This document shows, piece after piece, positions 62,332 through 64,000 of a stretch of 64,000 nt of DNA; the stretch's first letter is position 1, and the number at the start of each line of letters is the position of its first letter. The translations under genes were made by a program, and so were the position numbers. The stretch is taken from contig NZ_JAPJZH010000003.1 in assembly GCF_027889715.1 (NCBI RefSeq), positions 372,001 to 436,000 of the forward strand, read 5' to 3'. The DNA comes from Allohoeflea poritis. Lineage in GTDB: Bacteria; Pseudomonadota; Alphaproteobacteria; Rhizobiales; Rhizobiaceae. A model generated the notes under the pieces. The model saw only the letters and a list, made by a program, of their open reading frames with translations. It ran no database searches and had not been told where the DNA came from.

Positions 62332-62381
62332 GAAATCGACATGTTCATCCCGGACAGGATTCTGACAGTTTCGGACAAACG
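62332..62381 (-). promoter_or_regulatory. AraC-type operator, ALDH copy, inside a 50-bp repeat
   Basis: The core in gene orientation is TGTCCG-N4-TGTCA-N6-TGTCCG (on + CGGACA at 62351-62356, TGACA at 62363-62367, CGGACA at 62372-62377). It lies 88-114 nt before the ALDH start. The 50-bp match to 60641-60690 suggests the two promoters were duplicated together. Confidence 0.78.
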
Positions 62382-62799
62382 CTGATCGCTTCGCCGCCAT
62401 TGGATGGCCATGCGTCGTCGTTCGCATATGGTGTTGAAATCTCATTGCGGGCGACGAAGGTGTACAACGCGTGCAAGGCTTGGCGACCATCGGAAAAGAC
62501 CGACTTAAAGTCAGAGATACCTGAAACCCGGTTTATGCGTCCTGCTTGCAGAAAAACACCGAATGCCTCTGGAACCGCCTTCGTGATCGCGCGCGGAGGC
62601 TCAGATACCAATCCGTCAAGTCGAAGTGATTGTAACGGAGAGGGATGATCCGGCAGTCATAGCCAAAACTCACAGAACCCGAGGCTGAAACATTGGCGCA
62701 CATGGCGGGCTTTGGACGGCGATGGAAAATTCCTTGATATCAATTGCTTGTGGGAACGCCGGTTGACCGCCATCAACATGAATCCATGTGCCATTGCGC
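62382..62799. other. Gap without a recognisable gene
   Basis: An 88-codon - frame (62345-62611) covers part of it but has no family, overlaps the operator and lacks a ribosome binding site. I do not call it a gene. Confidence 0.45.
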
Positions 62800-63080
62800 C
62801 AGCCCTTCGAGCGCAGCTCTCACGGCGCCTGTTGCTCGCAAAGGTCCACTCGACCTTTGCGTTGAAGCGCATCGCGCTTCAAACGCTCCAGCGCTCCGCT
62901 ATGGCTTCGCGCGTTCATCGCTCCAAAAGGTCCACTGGACCTTTTGGCCGGCTACGCCGACCGCTCCTCACTCCCATTCGATGATCAACGAGCTGCATAA
63001 GCTATTGATTTCATGTCGGCTTCATCTGCGACAATTCGCGCATACCGTCAAAAATACCGTCAAATTTTTAAGTTGCTGAA
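62800..63080. repeat. Dispersed intergenic repeat, copy 2, with hairpin array
   Basis: CAGCCCTTCGAGC followed by CAGCTCTCA and GGCG (62800-62827) and TTCGATGATC (62977-62986), with TTGATTTCATG and ATCTGCGAC to the right, match copy 1 at 9138-9240. Between them lie 149 bp absent at that point from copy 1. This insert holds three hairpins. GCAAAGGTC/GACCTTTGC is at 62838-62860 and a GCGTTGAAGCG-type stem at 62859-62886. CCAAAAGGTCC/GGACCTTTTGG, an 11-bp stem with a 3-nt loop, is at 62923-62947. Confidence 0.65.
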
Positions 63081-63257
63081 ATCGCTTTTTTATTCCCTTC
63101 GCTAGCGGACAGCAACTTGTGAAATAATGCTAAGTGCGTGCGTGGAGTTCTCGTCGAATTGGCACTGCGGGTTTAAATCGTGGGCACGCGAACAAACATA
63201 CCGGTTATTGTATCAACATAGCGTGGCCCTTGGCTGTTGTTTGGAGTTCCCCCGGTT

Positions 63258-63590
63258 TGATGGACACTTTTCAGTTTTTGAAGGAGTGTGTTTTTCATAC
63301 CGAGAACGAGGAACCCGTACCTTGCGGAGTGAGCTTGTGAACGGAACACATCATTGAACTTGCGCGGTCTGGCCGCAGCATTGAAAGCCTGGCGCGAGAG
63401 TTCGACCCTCGCGTTGCAACGATCCATGTCTGGATCAAGCAATTAGAACGGGATACGGGTCTGCGTGATGGTGGGCTGACCAGCACCGAGCGAGAAGAGC
63501 TTCGGCGCGTTCGCACAGAAAACCGACAGTTGCGTCAGGAGGGCGGCATACTCTCAAAAGCCGCGACCTGGTTTGCGCAAAACGACGGGA
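63258..63590 (+). pseudogene. IS3-family remnant A: left end and broken orfA
   Basis: It begins with an IS end-like TGATGGACACTTTTC and a GAAGGAG ribosome binding site. The expected start codon is ATA instead of ATG at 63297 (ATA CCG AGA ACG AGG AAC CCG TAC), then TGA stops interrupt the frame near 63330. Beyond them another frame gives ELARSGRSIESLAREFDPR, then VATIHVWIKQLERDTGLRDGGL and ENRQLRQEGGILSKAATWFAQND, a typical IS3 OrfA HTH plus leucine zipper. It ends abruptly near 63588. Neither orfB nor a right end is present. Confidence 0.75.
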
Positions 63591-63710
63591 CATGCCTTGC
63601 CCCATCAGTACTTCAACCTGCCGTAACTTCGAGACAATCTCTTCCGGCTTGGTTCGCTTGTTTGCCATTCTTGATCCTCCGTTCCATAAACACAACGGTG
63701 GACCAGTTCA
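63585..63710 (-). mobile_element. IS3-family remnant B: 5' end of a different orfA
   Basis: On -, TGAACTGGTCCACC (outer end near 63710) is followed by GGAGG and ATG at 63668. It then gives MANKRTKPEEIVSKLRQVEVLMGQGMS, the N-terminus of an IS3-family OrfA. After 28 codons the similarity stops at the junction with remnant A (about 63585-63590), which is in the opposite orientation. Only this 126-bp end survives. Confidence 0.72.
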
Positions 63711-64000
63711 TTCAGGGAGGCTTAGCGCCTTGAGAAGGCGGCAAGCCCAATCGGGTTGGCCATGGCGGACGGTTCGGGCGCTACGTGAAATGGGTTACCA
63801 ATATAAACTTACCTGTCGGCGGTGAACGGCAGTTTCCGACGGGGGTGGGCTTCTTACCACCGCGCTGGGGACCGATGGCGCGCGGACGCCAAAATCGGAA
63901 ATAGCATTTTTGCTATCGGTCTGATCGGAACAAAGAATTGGTGCCAGCACCCTGTCGCGGCCAAATATCAAACACATGAGACGCGCGCGGCATGAGGCGT
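63711..64000. other. Right end of the window, no feature recognised
   Basis: Short frames only. The sequence next to the IS remnant may be further IS debris, but nothing can be assigned. Confidence 0.4.

Noticed and set aside
62345-62611. 88-codon - frame upstream of the ALDH gene
   Set aside because: Overlaps the operator core, has no start signal, and the product is not recognisable.

Overview
The window reads as a chromosome segment of a free-living, probably marine or soil, alphaproteobacterium, most likely Hyphomicrobiales or a close relative. The reasons are moderate-to-high GC, two TRAP transporters, PHA genes with a PhaR-type operator, a PrtD/HlyD secretion pair and many CoA-linked catabolic genes. 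No rRNA or tRNA gene or CRISPR array was seen. This assignment is inference from gene content, not from a marker gene.

Layout. (1) 1-8.4 kb: a catabolic block with a CaiB-type CoA-transferase, a DUF35/thiolase-like pair and a SnoaL-like protein on +. Facing it on - are an EthD protein, an NmrA-like reductase and TRAP transporter 1. (2) 8.4-9.6 kb: a gene-poor gap with a decayed dispersed repeat. (3) 9.6-18.4 kb: a co-directional block argE-like, aidB-like, alaX, Leu/Val-type dehydrogenase, araC and a eukaryotic-type (type 2) ileS. (4) 18.7-21.5 kb: a DUF4396 membrane protein divergent from a Tat-exported multicopper oxidase. (5) 21.7-29.7 kb: a type I secretion ABC/HlyD pair divergent from a 1564-residue GH18 chitinase-like protein, its probable substrate. 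(6) 30-36.4 kb: a TetR gene with three operator-like sites, two small membrane proteins, two AI-2E/PerM permeases and a DUF883/holin-like pair. (7) 36.4-41.5 kb: a dctM remnant, then maoC, phaC-like, phaZ-like, DUF445 and a phasin with PhaR-type sites. (8) 41.7-62.3 kb: TRAP transporter 2, acyl-CoA synthetase, GMC dehydrogenase, fatty-acid-hydroxylase-like protein, LysR, two paralogous AraC regulators, two pairs of tautomerase-superfamily proteins, two aldehyde dehydrogenases, OYE, GFA, SDR, a DsbA-like isomerase and an iron alcohol dehydrogenase. (9) 62.3-64 kb: dispersed repeat copy 2 and two broken IS3-family pieces.

Main observation. A 27-bp element, TGKCCG-N4-TGTCA-N6-TGTCCG written in gene orientation, has half-sites 10 and 11 bp apart. 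It lies before six transcription units: TRAP2, the GMC/acyl-CoA synthetase unit, the tautomerase/ALDH/OYE operon, the Fe-ADH/tautomerase/AraC operon, the second ALDH, and the maoC-phaC-phaZ operon 8-26 kb away. The two AraC proteins have nearly identical DNA-binding domains and are the obvious candidate readers. Together the genes look like one regulon for uptake and stepwise oxidation of an alcohol or aldehyde to an acid, then CoA activation and PHA turnover. The substrate is not identifiable from sequence.

Second observation. The block at 9.6-18.4 kb combines an N-acyl amino acid deacylase family, an acyl-CoA dehydrogenase, an amino acid dehydrogenase, a free-standing tRNA-editing enzyme and an alternative IleRS. 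This is consistent with consumption of, and self-protection against, a toxic or non-canonical amino acid.
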